Below, piece after piece: positions 33,451 to 45,000 of a DNA stretch of 64,000 nt (position 1 is the stretch's first letter; every line of letters starts with the position of its first letter). Where the stretch lies: NCBI GenBank assembly GCA_028583605.1, contig CM053337.1, positions 10,916,969 through 10,980,968 of the forward strand. Reading direction: 5' to 3'. This DNA comes from Dastarcus helophoroides (taxonomy: Eukaryota > Arthropoda > Insecta > Coleoptera > Bothrideridae). Below the pieces are notes generated by a model. That model saw nothing but the letters and a program-made list of their open reading frames with translations. It made no database searches and was not told where the DNA came from. Both the position numbers and the translations under genes were made by a program.

Positions 33451-35057
33451 GGTAGTACCTTCTCCTGATATCGGGAGTGATGGGTTTCTACTACCAATAA
33501 GGAACAAAGTAAATAAATATGGCTATTAAACACCTGTTGAGAAATGTCAAAACTTACCGATTTCGTTTAATTTTAATGTCATTTCTTAGTGCATTCAATT
33601 CATATTTTTTACGAAAAAGATGATGTAGGAGAAATCTAAAAATGTTTTAGGTGGTTTTTCTGGAGTTTTTCAACAGAATAACTAAGCTGCAATTACTATT
33701 ATGATATCTTGTGCGCTTAACATGACCAATGATTTTCAACAAGAGAGAGAGAGAGAGAGAAAAGAAATACTCGGAGCTTCTCCACTTTGTAGACGCATTT
33801 CGGTCAAATTTTTATACATGGTCAATATAGGTCGTGCACTATCCTTATTCTATCATCCGTGGATAATATGTATAGTCAAAGAGTTCGCCCAATTCACTAC
33901 CACGTCACTGTTTGCAAAGTTGCCGAATACAACACACGAAACGAGAATCAAGTATACGAATACCAGGCACGTAGCCAGGGGGGTGGTCCAAGGGGTCCGG
34001 ACCCCCCCCCCCTGAAATGAATATTCACCAAAAAATTTACAATGATACGAATTGAAATATCGATAGAAAAATGGTTGATTGTATATTTAAACATGTAAAT
34101 AATTTCCGAAATTGCCAACTACAAGTTTATGATAAGCAAAATTGCCATGTAGGCATTTTAAGAAAAACTGGCAATGAGCTCAAGGCTTCCCAATATATGC
34201 TTCAATCGTCACGTACGTGCCGCAGCGTCATTGCAGTCAAAGGACATATTCTTATACCTAATCTCCTTTATTTTATTAGCTCGTATTTCATATTGCCAAA
34301 TTGCCATAGGAAATACAATACAAATCATGATTATGGTACGAGTTAGGAATTAGTTCACAAGTCGACTCTTGATCGGTGATAAGTTAAACACGTGAACTTA
34401 AAATGGATATTACGAAATTTTCCTTTTGTAAGTTTCACGTTTTTATTTGTTAAATTTATATAATATTAAGGTCACTAGATTTTATTCTTCACTTTTACTA
34501 ATTACCAAAATGAAAAAAAATAAAAGAAACGAATACGTAAAAATAATTAATGTATATTTTCTGAAGAATATTTTCTAGAAATTTTGAAAATTTAACAAAA
34601 TTCCGAGTTGAAATTGAAAATTCTAAATTCTTTTCTTCAATTTTAAGTCTCTGTCTTTGTGTTTGTCTTCCAATCTTCATGTGGCGTCAGGAATTCCTTC
34701 CTCTTACCCCTTCGTCGCTCTGTTCTTTTTATTAAGAACTTTGTCTCCTCTTGTTGTTTCTGTTTGCTTTTTTTGCCTCTTAAGAGACTCAGATCTTCCA
34801 TGTCTGCTTCTCTCTTTTTTGGAGACTTTGCACATCTGCCCTTTGACTGAAAACACCCTCTTCACGCGTATGGAGCGCCTTGCTTTTTTTCGCCTACTAG
34901 TCATTTGACCAAGCCCCCGGGGAAACCATACAAAAACCCGGGGTTAGTAGACTGCTTCATGTCTTCTTGATTTACTCTACTATCTTCAGTAGTTTCTGCA
35001 TTTTCTCTAAGAAGTTGTTAACTTCTTTTGTCGTTCCTCCTGAGCTGGAAAATTGCA

Positions 35058-36293
35058 TTATCTGTCACACAAAATAATGCTTACCTTTGCCCTTTTGTCT
35101 TCTCTTTTTTCCTTCTTATTTTCTCTCTCTTCTTGCTTTTTTGCCTTTCCGGCTTCTCCTTTTTCTGCCTTCTTTTCGTTGTCTTCACTCTTTGCCCTAG
35201 CTTTACTTGCATAAGAAACTCCCTCGATTCTCTTTGCAGTATTGGCTTTCCTGTTTTTGGTTTTCGGTAATGCGGGACAATCGCGATAGCTCGCAGAGTG
35301 AGCCCCTTCGCAGTTGGCGCATTTTGCCGGTTGTGTCTTCGGAAGTTCGCATGCCTTTGTCGCATTATTTTGCCCGCATTTGACACAGATTGGGTCCGCG
35401 TGGCAATTCTTCTGTGTGTGTCCGTAGCTCTGGCAGTTGAAACACTGCCCGACGTCTTTTCTTCTCCTGAGGGCCTCTACTCCTATATCTAGGCCGCAGC
35501 AGGTTTTCATTTCGTATATCTTCTTCTCGTCTCGGTTTAGCTCAACAAAGACGAGCGGCATTATTGTCCTCTCCTTGCTTCACTTGTACATCCGAACAAT
35601 TTTAGTTGGATGAAATCCTTTTTCCTTTAAATCGTCTCCAACTTCTTTTTCCTTTAGGAAAGTGGGAATTCCTCTCAGTGCTACCTTAAGGTTTCTTTCC
35701 TCTGAAAGGGAGTACGTGTGGTACTGAATTTGCTTTTCCTTGAGTTCCTTTACAAGGGCTTGATGATCTTCGGGACGGGTAGGATAGATTTTTATACCAT
35801 CCTTACTCGCTTGTGCCTTGATGTATGCAATTTTCTTTGTTTTCATGATATTCGCGGTTACCGACCAATTTTTTTGCTCCCGCAGAATAACTGGAGGTAC
35901 CTGTCCTCTTCTTTCACGAGTTTTGTTGTTGCTTCTGCTTGGCTTTGCTTGAATAGCCGTTATTTTGAATTCTTTAGACTTTTTACGATTTTCACGCTTT
36001 TCCTTTTCTTCTCTTTTCTTTTCCATCGTTATACTCTCTGAGTTAACGACAGAATTTTGAGTATTTTTTTCGCTTTCTACTCCTTTTTGTGTAGAGATTA
36101 GGTCTTCCTTCTTTTCTTCAGCAATCAAGCATTCTACATTTTCTGTAGCGCTCAAGTCGCCTACTCTCTCTTCTAGTGCCGATTGTAACAATAGAAGTAT
36201 TTTCTTCAATTCCTCTATCGGCATATTTCTAAAATCGTCGCCAGATATCAGGCTTGTTGCTCTTTTGCAGGTCTTCACCTTTTTTCTCTTCAT
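35058..36293 (-). pseudogene. Jockey-clade ORF1 (gag-like) with one in-frame stop
   Basis: Starts MKRKKVKTCKRATSLISGDD, followed by a long charged Glu/Lys region. Residues ~190-235 are a PRE_C2HC domain (EERNLKVALRGIPTFL..KGFHPTKIVRMYK). After an in-frame TGA (35580-35582) the same frame continues with PLVFVELNRDEKKIYEMKTC and zinc knuckles of the form CFNCQSYGHTQKNC, CVKCGQNNATKAC and CANCEGAHSASYRDC. Such proteins coat the retrotransposon RNA. The EN/RT ORF2 expected downstream is missing; only Lys/Arg-rich frames follow to about 34700. Confidence 0.85.
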
Positions 36294-36399
36294 TGTCGCA
36301 CAATTCCGTTGGACAACAAACCTCTCTGTTCTCGCACGGTCACTTCACTACGTCTCTGTAAGCACATAATCGATTTCATTAATTTATTATTTTTTTTAA

Positions 36400-37720
36400 T
36401 TCAAAGGACGTATAAATAATTTTTTGCCGAATTCTGGTGTTTTTACCAAAAATGTTTTACTTTTGATTCATAACTCTTCTATATATTGCAACATTTTTCT
36501 AAATTTCGATTATTTTTAGAAATTTTCGAAATATCAATTTCTTTTGTAAAATTCTTTCAACTTTCTTTTAATTTTTTATTCAAATTCAACTTTTTCAGAG
36601 ATTTCTCTCTTTTGATAACATATTTATACGCATTTTGACATTATTTTCAAAATATTCATTTTAGTTTAAAAATATAAACTTTTTTTTAAATTCAAGTTTG
36701 GACTTTTAATTTTCCTTATATTTAAACGAAATTTTCATTTGAAATTCCATCTGTTGATATTTTTAAAACTTAATTTTTATTTAACATTTTGAAATAATTT
36801 AGAAATATCAACATTTTTATTTTTCCATTTCGACTTTAAAATCGAAATTTCTAAAAAAATGATTTTATAAATTTCGTTTTTCTTAAAATTTTCAGTTTAG
36901 CTAGAAATATTTTTTATAATGTTTGCGTTTTTTTGTTTAAAATTTTAAATTTTTCCAAAGATCTTTATTTTAAAATTTTAGTTTTTTTATTTCTTTTCTA
37001 AATTTTTCGCTTTGCACTAAAAATTGTGTGCTTTAATTTTTTCAAATTTTAATTCTAGTCACGAAATTTCTACTTTTTAAAACAAATTCTAGTTTAAACC
37101 CAAAATTTTTGATTCATTAGAAAATTTTCGTTTTTTTCTCAATATTTAAATTTTTTCTAAATATTTCGGTAAACTCAACATTTTTAACGTAAAAAAATTG
37201 ACTTTAACTTCGAAGCATCTGGATTTTGTTTGATAAAGTTCTTTTCTATTTTCATCCTTTTAATTTTTCGTCCAAATTTCTACTTTTCTTGAAGATTTTT
37301 AGATTCACCCTTTTCCTTTCTAAAATAAATTTAAAGTTTCGACAAAAATCGAAATTACAAATTAAAATGGAAGCTTCTATTAAATTTTTTTTATTTTATC
37401 TTTAATATCTAATATTCCTAATTTCGTCTTTGATCTAAAATTTGAACCTGTTCTGAAAAGTTCAAAAATCGCGTATTTTGAAAAAAATACTGGGTAATTC
37501 TATTTTTTTTTTCAAAATGTCGAGATAGACTAGATTTGAAAGATTTAAATATCGAGACTGAAGTCGAACTTGAGTTTCAAATTATAGTTCAAATGTCGAA
37601 GTTAAGATTGGAAATTTTACGCAAAAGTAAAAGACCAAGACGTTTATTGATTTAACAACTCAACTTTTTCTTTAAATTTTGCAATATTGCTCATTTCGAA
37701 GAAGTTTATGTCTCTAAGAT
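36400..37720. repeat. Degenerate T-rich repeat with TTTCGA words
   Basis: About 1.3 kb of loosely periodic AAATTTTCGA / TTTCGACTTT / TTTAAATTTT words, inside the hAT-like element. Complementary in strand sense to 26900-28010. No gene. Confidence 0.6.
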
Positions 37721-38372
37721 AAAAAAAGGGGGGAGTTGAACCCTCCCCGAACGGAAATCCTGGCTACGTGCCTGACGAATACACAAAATAAATGTATTTT
37801 GCGACGAATATGTGGAAAGGTAATCTAAAAAGTATGATATCATTGTTTCGAGAAAGGTTTGCTCTTTCTAAAATATCGAATGTGATCTATTCGGGTTGAA
37901 CTTGTAAAATCCTTATTTACTCTACTATGTACTAGTACATTCATTTTAAATGTTTCTTTTTTGCAGCTCCAGATATTCTCAATTCAAATTATGCATCAAA
38001 GGGTATATTTCCATGCATGTCACATGTTTGAGTTGAATTTCACCTTGTTTCGAACAGTAAGTATAGTTTCAGTAAAAAACACAATAATTAGAAAGGTGGA
38101 TTTCGCTATATGCTCATTTTGGCAAAATAAAGTTTCTGATTTTTTAATGATTTCTCTAAAATAAAAACTCCTGCAAAATAAGACGTCCAAAATTAAAGAA
38201 TAGTTAAAAACTGGCAGATTCTAAGGTATCCACTTTTAAACTGGTATGTCTTGATTAAAGACTAGCATCAATTGTGGTCCAAATTTTAAAAATGTTATGA
38301 AATTTTCAGCTAATAGGAGCTTTAACCACCTACATGGTCATTTTGATCCAGTTTGATTTAGAACGAACATAA

Positions 38373-39063
38373 ATATACAAACATAAAAGTCAAGAATCAA
38401 GAAATGGTAATGGAAACAAACAATTTTAGCTTATAGATAATTTCCAATCATCGATGTAAACATTAGTCATTAATTTTTTTGAAATTTAGCTTTGTACTCT
38501 CTGTTGTAAGGTTGTAAATTGATAAAATAAATTCTAAACATTATTGGTATTATTATTTGATAGCATTAGGAGCTAAATTTATAAAAATATTTTCTTGCTG
38601 CTCACCTACGTTGTATGGGGAACGTCTATGCAAAAGTCCGTGCTTCTAGACCCTCGAGTTTACGCTGTGCGTTTTTAGTCAGTCAGTAAGTAAATAACTG
38701 AAAATGTCAAATGCCAAACTATCATCTTCAGAGTCAGTATTTTTCTAAACAAGATAGTTTGAATATCAAAACATATTAGAGCAAGTGTTGAATTTTTAAT
38801 TTTTTTTTGGTTTCAGGGGACAAGATTTGTCTATCAATAACTGAAAATGTGCCAAGAATCCGTTTGTAATTGTATATTGGAATCGATTTGTTAGAAACTA
38901 TCGTCTTTACCCAATATTTATAGCTTAAGTGATTTAGACACAGTTAATCAAACTAAAATGGGGTACAATCAAAAGCAAGCAACTAATCCCTTGAAACCAC
39001 AAGAGACGTATTAAAAAGGCATCAGCGAAATCTTGATAAAGCACCACAGTTGCCTTCAGCGCG
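38373..39063. other. Intergenic DNA between two tandem receptor genes
   Basis: About 690 bp separate the stop of the broken receptor from the start of the intact one. Around 38800-38830 lies TTTTTGGTTTCAGGGGACAA, an arm of the hairpin MITE family also present at 53820, 62892 and 63254. Confidence 0.6.
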
Positions 39064-42000
39064 ATGGAGAACTCCGACAAACCAAATGTTATTAACAGCA
39101 TTTCCGTTTTGATGTATTTTTCGACATTTATGGGCTTATTTCCAGCTTATATTTCAAAAGAAAATGGAAAAAGGATGGCCAAATCTAACACATCACTGCG
39201 ATTCATTTCGATTTTTTACATCATTGTGTATAGTATGCTACTTATGCGAGTTACAATGAACAACGAAACTGTATTAACAAGAAAAAATTACAATTTTAAT
39301 GCAGTGGCTAGTCTTCTTGTATACGCTAACACTATTACAAGTAAGAACAGTATAATTTTTCTATAATAAACATTAAACATAATACTTTTTTTTACTTATA
39401 TGAAAATGTTCTTAAAAAATAGTAGTTTCTGAAAAAGTGACCCAAGAATCATTTCTCTTCTTTCACGTAGACGAATGCGCTAGTTAAAAATAAATTGCAA
39501 AACAATACTTTGACACTAGATATTAGACATTTCTCAGTGAGTTTCCATTTTCAGGTGTGATATTATTCTACATTATTTACTTCATTAGCTTCTTTTGTAC
39601 TTCGGTGCTTTGCGACGTGATGAACACAATACCTAATTTGGACCTTCAGCTGGAACACCTCGGATGTCAATTCAAATACAGACTAGGGTGGATTATCAAC
39701 TACGTTGTTATTGTGACAGGAATGTGCTTCATTTTAGTTATCGTGGGTTTGGAAATTTGGAATGTTCCTAGAGAGAATTTGGATTATATGTCGCCGGGAT
39801 TACTCTTCATCCACATATGGCCTTACTTCATGATACATTTGGCCGAAAGCCACTTTATTTTATTCAACATGTTGATTTACACCCGATTTTGTTCTATCAA
39901 TATTTTGTTAAATAAGCTCTACAACAAAAAGTATCAATTTAAAAAAAAGTATGCAACACGAGAGAACACCCGTGAGTTGTATAATATTTAACATTTTGGA
40001 TCTTTTACCAACTTAATTAGCATTTTATTTAATTTAAAACGTAGGAACTCCGAAATCGAAAGGATGGTGTACTACAGTCAACTTCGCACATAACAACCAA
40101 GGGGATCTTTAAATCATTCGTTGTAGCCGAGTGTTCGTTATAAACTAGCAAGGGGGAATTTTTTTTAAGGTAGGGGAAAATCCGTTACGGACATCTGGAA
40201 AGATGACCCAGATAGTGTCGGACTTCCGCTTAAACAACGGGTACCGACTAAAAACCCCTAATTCTTTGGGCTAGGCCCTTGGTCCCCAATCCCTCCGTCG
40301 GAACATAGTGCTGAAGCACTATTGTAAACTGTTTTGCCTGAAACATAAGAAACAAACAAAACAAAAATTTCAGAAATGGAAGTCGCAGCCTAGAGGACCA
40401 TCCTTGGTTTCCTAATCCTGGTTGGGATGTCTGGATCACAATCCAGTGTCTGTCGAACTAGTTCGTTGGGATGCGTTTCCGCTCTCACCATCACCCTGGC
40501 ATTAATTTCTCTAAAAAAATCTCTTACCAAAGGTAGTCCACCTTCCCTATGGAGTTGATTGTTTCTCACAAACCGTGGAACGTCCATGGCTTATCTTAAA
40601 AAGACGTTCTGGAACACCTGGAGTTTCTTCATCTGATTATCCGTCGCCTGTGATCAAGCTATAGATGCGTAGGTCATCGCTGGTCTTATGATTGATTTGT
40701 ATAGTAACACTTTAGGTCCAATGGACAGGTCACTATTTCTACCAGTCATCGCTTGCAGCAGTCCCTTCAGCATTTTGGCTTTGGACACTGCATAATCGAT
40801 GTGTGCCTGGAAAGTAAGTCTTTTGTCAAGAATTACACCTAGATACTTTGCCTGAAGTCTCCAGTCGACGTTTTGCCCATGAACATTTACATGTCCATAC
40901 GGTTGGAGTCTTCTTCGGGTAAAAAAGACTGCTTGGGTCTTATCTGCCTTGACTTGGATTCTCCATTGACTGAAGTAATCTAGTAGACTGTCTGTTGCCT
41001 CCTGAAGTCGTCTGGTGAACAACTCTGGACTGTAAGAGTACGGCACCAAAACTGGGTCGTCTGCGTAAGTTGCCAAAAAGGTGTGGTCGATTGTTGGATT
41101 GGTTCTCGGGATGTCTGTTGTAAACAGAGAATACAGCAGAGGGGACAAGGCAGAGCCTAAACTGGTTTGATAGTTCTTGTCCCACCTTAGCTCTGAATAA
41201 GCGTTCGTCCAGGAACGAACTTACCATTTGAACCATCGCTAGAGGTATTCCAAACTGGTGCATCTTGTAGACTAGTCCTTGAAGCCAAACTGTGTCAAAT
41301 TCCTTGGATATATCGAAGAAAATAGCTCCAACTACCTGGTTCCAGTTCATGCGTTGAGTGATTGTTTCAACCACTCTCAGCAGTTGGTCTGAGATAGAGT
41401 GCATAGGTTGGAACCCAAATTGTTCTTTAGGAATGACGTCGCGATCGCTGATGATATTCTGCAGACGCTTCCTCTAAAGCCTTTCCGCCACCTTACCCAA
41501 GTTGAATAAGAAGCTGATTGGCTTGTAATTTTGGGAAAATTTCCCATCCTTACCTGGCTTAGGAATGAAGATAACGATTGCAGTCTTCCATCTTGTTGGA
41601 AAATACCGGTATTTAAACATAGAATTGACCATTGCTCCAAAGTATTTGACAGTTTGGTCAAACGAGACTTCAAAGCTTGGTTTGGAATTCCGTCTGGACC
41701 TGGAGACTGTTTGACGTTTAGCTTGCGCAGAAAGCTTTGGATTTCCTCCTCGTTAGTCGGTTGGATGGCGTCGTCTTCTTTTGGCACTTCCTCCTGAAAA
41801 ACTTGAACCTCTTCTTTCACCTCCTCTACGAAGTCCAAGTCCACTTCTTCAAGTGTGGCCTGACGGTGTCGTTCAAAGGTCTCAGCGAAAGCTGCGGCCT
41901 TATCCTGATCTGAGTAAGCCATTCCTTGAGGTCCGTGTATCGGTGGGATAGGTTTCCTATCTCCTCTTAGAGCTTTGGCTGTGCATCAGAAATCTGATGG

Positions 42001-45000
42001 AGTTTTGAGGTTGCACCTTCTTAGGTGTTCCTGAAACATAAATTTTGTGCTCTCGGAGCTCATACCTGAGCTCGTGGATGAACCCGTTGACTTCCGCCTT
42101 ATCTGCTTGCAGATTGGTCCGTCTTGCTCTCTTCCTGGCATGATTTTTCCTTCTAATTAGCTCCACCAGGTGATTTGGCAGTGGTTTCCTTCCTTCTATA
42201 AGCCGGAAAGTTTTGGTCGCTGCCAGAATTAAATCTGTTATGGTGATTTCCAGTCTTTTCACCGCTGTGTTGATGTCATCGTTTGTGATCTCTCCAGGCT
42301 CTTCCAAGTTTGCTACTAGATACTTCCTGAACTGTGTCCAGTTTGTTTTCTTACAGGTCTCTGAAGGCTTGGGTCCACGATCATCTCCGATGGTCATCAT
42401 CACTGGGTTGTGATCCGAGCTGAGCTCACTAACTGATGTTAACTCAACAGTGTATCAAGCATCCTTCATCAGTGCAACGTCCAGGACATCTGGTATTCCT
42501 GTGGCGAGATGATGATGGGTTGGTTCTTGTGGAGCCATTACATCGATTCCGTTCTGTGCTGTGAACCTTTGAAGTGTCCTCCCGTTTTTGTTGTTGGCTC
42601 TGCTGCCCTACTCGACATTTTGGCAGCTACAATAACATTGTTATTGTTTATTTCGAAGATGCGTGCCAAATCTGTCCCTGTGAGGGCGTTAGTTCTGGAG
42701 TAACAAGACACCAGCGTCAGAGGTCCCTGCGCCCTTTGAATTGTTACTTCAATTTCTTCCAGCGTTTCCAACTGCGGGGTTCCTGCAGCAAAATGAGTTA
42801 GCTTTCTACTTATATAGATAGCCGTACCTCCTCCTGGGCCAGTTGGTCTGTCTCTGCGGTGAAGAACATATCCTCGGATTTTGGGATCCTTAGATCTGAA
42901 CGTCATCTTGGTTTCGTTCAGCATCAGTACGTCCAGGTCGTTTTCAGTTGCGAAAACTTCGAGTTCGTTGCTGTTGCCTTGAGGTCCGTTGCAGTTCCAG
43001 AAAACTGCCTTGATATGCTGGCGACGAGCAGGGTTTCATTCGTTAACTCTCCTTTCTTGGCGTCTCTCCTTTAACGCTTGAGGCTGAGGATCTTTGAAAG
43101 CATCATCATTATGGAGACTATGGCTTCTGTTTCCATTTTCGGAGTCTGCTCTCACCAAATCCAGTACAACTTGATTAGTTTCCTCCGAAGAATTTCTTTG
43201 CGTTTTGGCTTTCTTGGAGTTTCCTGCAACAATTGAAGCGTAGGATTTTGTGTTTTCACTTACTCTAGCACTGTAAGCTTCTGGTTTTGGCGAAACCTTC
43301 GCAGTTGCAGCTGTTGTCTTGTCTGTCGTTCACTTTACCTTAGAATTAGACGTTTTACTCTTGGGTGGCTCCTGAGCTTCCTTAGGTGCCGACTGTTGCT
43401 TTCTCGGTGGGAAGAAAGCGGGGCAACCTCTGTAGCTGGCTACATGGTTTCCCTCGCAGTTGGCACATTGGGACGCTTGCAATCTTTGCTAAGGTGCTTC
43501 CCAGCACCCTTAACGCAAACTGCTTCAGCATGACAGTTCCTCTGTCCGTGGTTAAACCTTTGGCACCTGTGGCACTGCCTTACTTGTTTACTTGATCTTG
43601 GGACTTCCACTTGAGTGGCCAGACCCATCAGTTTCTCCAGTTTGAATGCCGAAATTTCTGGAACGCTTATCTGCCGTTAGTTTCGTTATCGCGGCCGCTT
43701 TTCCCCTATCAGAACCTTCTAGAAACTTTTTTTGTTTACTAAATTGTACAATTCTATTCTAAATCCTATTTCATCTATTTACATTGCGTTACAATATTGT
43801 GAAGCTTCTTGGTGAATGAATTCCTCATTTTTTTGACATTGATGGGTCTGAACCCGTCTTCTTCTAGAGGGGCCTTGAAGTCTTTCTGTCCTGTCCTTCG
43901 GAATTCCTCTTAGCACTGCCTTGACGCTCCTTTCCTCCGGAAGAGCAAAAGAGTGGTACTGCACTTTTTCTTTCTCTAGTAACCTTGTCAGGTCCCTAAA
44001 GGGAGAAATACGAAGCTTGGGATCATAATTTTGTTCGTTATAAGCACTCGTTCGTTATATGCGGAATTCGTTATATCCGAGGTTGGCTGTATGTAAACTA
44101 TTCGAGTCTTAAACGTTAGTACAAGACCCAAGCATGGAATCTGCTTCTTGTTCTCTGTCAGATTTCGTCAGATATGTTGGTGTTCTATTTCAGATATGTT
44201 GGAGAAATTCTACACTTTTAAAACGCCTAAAGACACAGACGAAACAGTAGTAGATATTTGCATGAAATGTCATAGAGATCTCTGTGATTGGGCTGTGATT
44301 TTTAACAACGTTTATGGTGTTATAATGATGTTGGCTTTAATTATCCAATTCAGTACAATATCGTTTTCGATTTGCTACTGTTTCTTCAATGTAAGTATTG
44401 GCGGCCAAACCCAATAATATTGAAAAATAGCAATGGCGTAGTTGGAGCTGAAGTGATCCCCCATTTGTTACCGTTTTAAAAAAGCAAGCATATTTTTTCT
44501 CCTCGGTTCTTATTTAATTTATACATGTTAGCATTAGGAACCCGCCACTGCCTTCCCCACATAGAATGTGCCACATGCCACATGTGATACAAATCCGGAA
44601 CCTTGAGTCACGTGAAGGAGCAAGGGGAAGAAGGCAGTCGAGAAAGAGAGCAGTAAATATCGAGAGTATATACCAGGTCATTCAATAAGTCCGTAGGATA
44701 AGTAAGAAAAAAACAAAATTTTGACAAAACTCGATTTTATTATTTAACATAGTTGCTTTCGAGGGCGCTACAACGAGTATAGTGATTTTCCAACTTTTCA
44801 ATACCACTTTTATAGTACGATTTCTCTTTCTCGTCAAAATAGGCCTCAGTTTCAGTGATTACTTCATCATTGGACTTAAATTTCTTTCCAACGAGCATTC
44901 TCTTGACATCTGAAAAGAGGAAAAAGTCGCTGGGGGCTAAATCTGGAGAATACAGTGATTGTCTAAGCAATTCGAAGCCCAATTCATTCAATTTTGCCAT

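Larger units (their letters stand above)
33964..37774. mobile_element. hAT-like element, 3.8 kb, inside a receptor exon
   Basis: Ends CAGGCACGTAGCCAGG and CCTGGCTACGTGCCTG are perfect 16-bp inverted repeats. The 8-bp duplication ACGAATAC flanks them (33956-33963 and 37775-37782). An 8-bp duplication and a CAG..CTG terminus fit the hAT superfamily. No hAT transposase is present. The body holds a Jockey-type ORF1 relic and a 1.3-kb TTTCGA-type repeat. Confidence 0.8.
33884..38372 (+). pseudogene. Gustatory receptor 3' end, exon interrupted by a hAT-like element
   Basis: Three C-terminal exons are seen. The first (33884-33963 plus 37783-37819) encodes FAQFTTTSLFAKLPNTTHET and ends ICGK before the donor GTAATC. 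It is split by the element 33964-37774. The second, 37967-38056, has acceptor TTTTTTGCAG, donor GTAAGT and 30 codons phase 0/0; it encodes LQIFSIQIMHQRVYFHACHM and following. The third, 38310-38372, encodes LIGALTTYMVILIQFDLERT and a stop, with the exact insect Gr signature TYhhhhhQF (TYMVILIQF). Exons for TM1-TM6 were not found upstream, where the 8-kb P unit has inserted. The start at 33884 is the least certain boundary. Gr proteins are seven-helix ligand-gated channels of taste neurons. The gene is probably dead, unless the hAT insertion is recent and polymorphic. Confidence 0.8.

Noticed and set aside
34704..34904. Lys/Arg-rich minus-strand frame after the Jockey ORF1
   Set aside because: Probably a C-terminal or untranslated remnant of the same element; no domain to support a separate gene.
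40045..40074. Possible extra receptor exon reading NSEIERMVYY before the Tigger-like insertion
   Set aside because: It needs a weaker donor at 39949 and would put a 4-kb TE in the exon. The direct join 39971 to 44194 has matching phase and gives a normal-length receptor. Kept as an alternative only.
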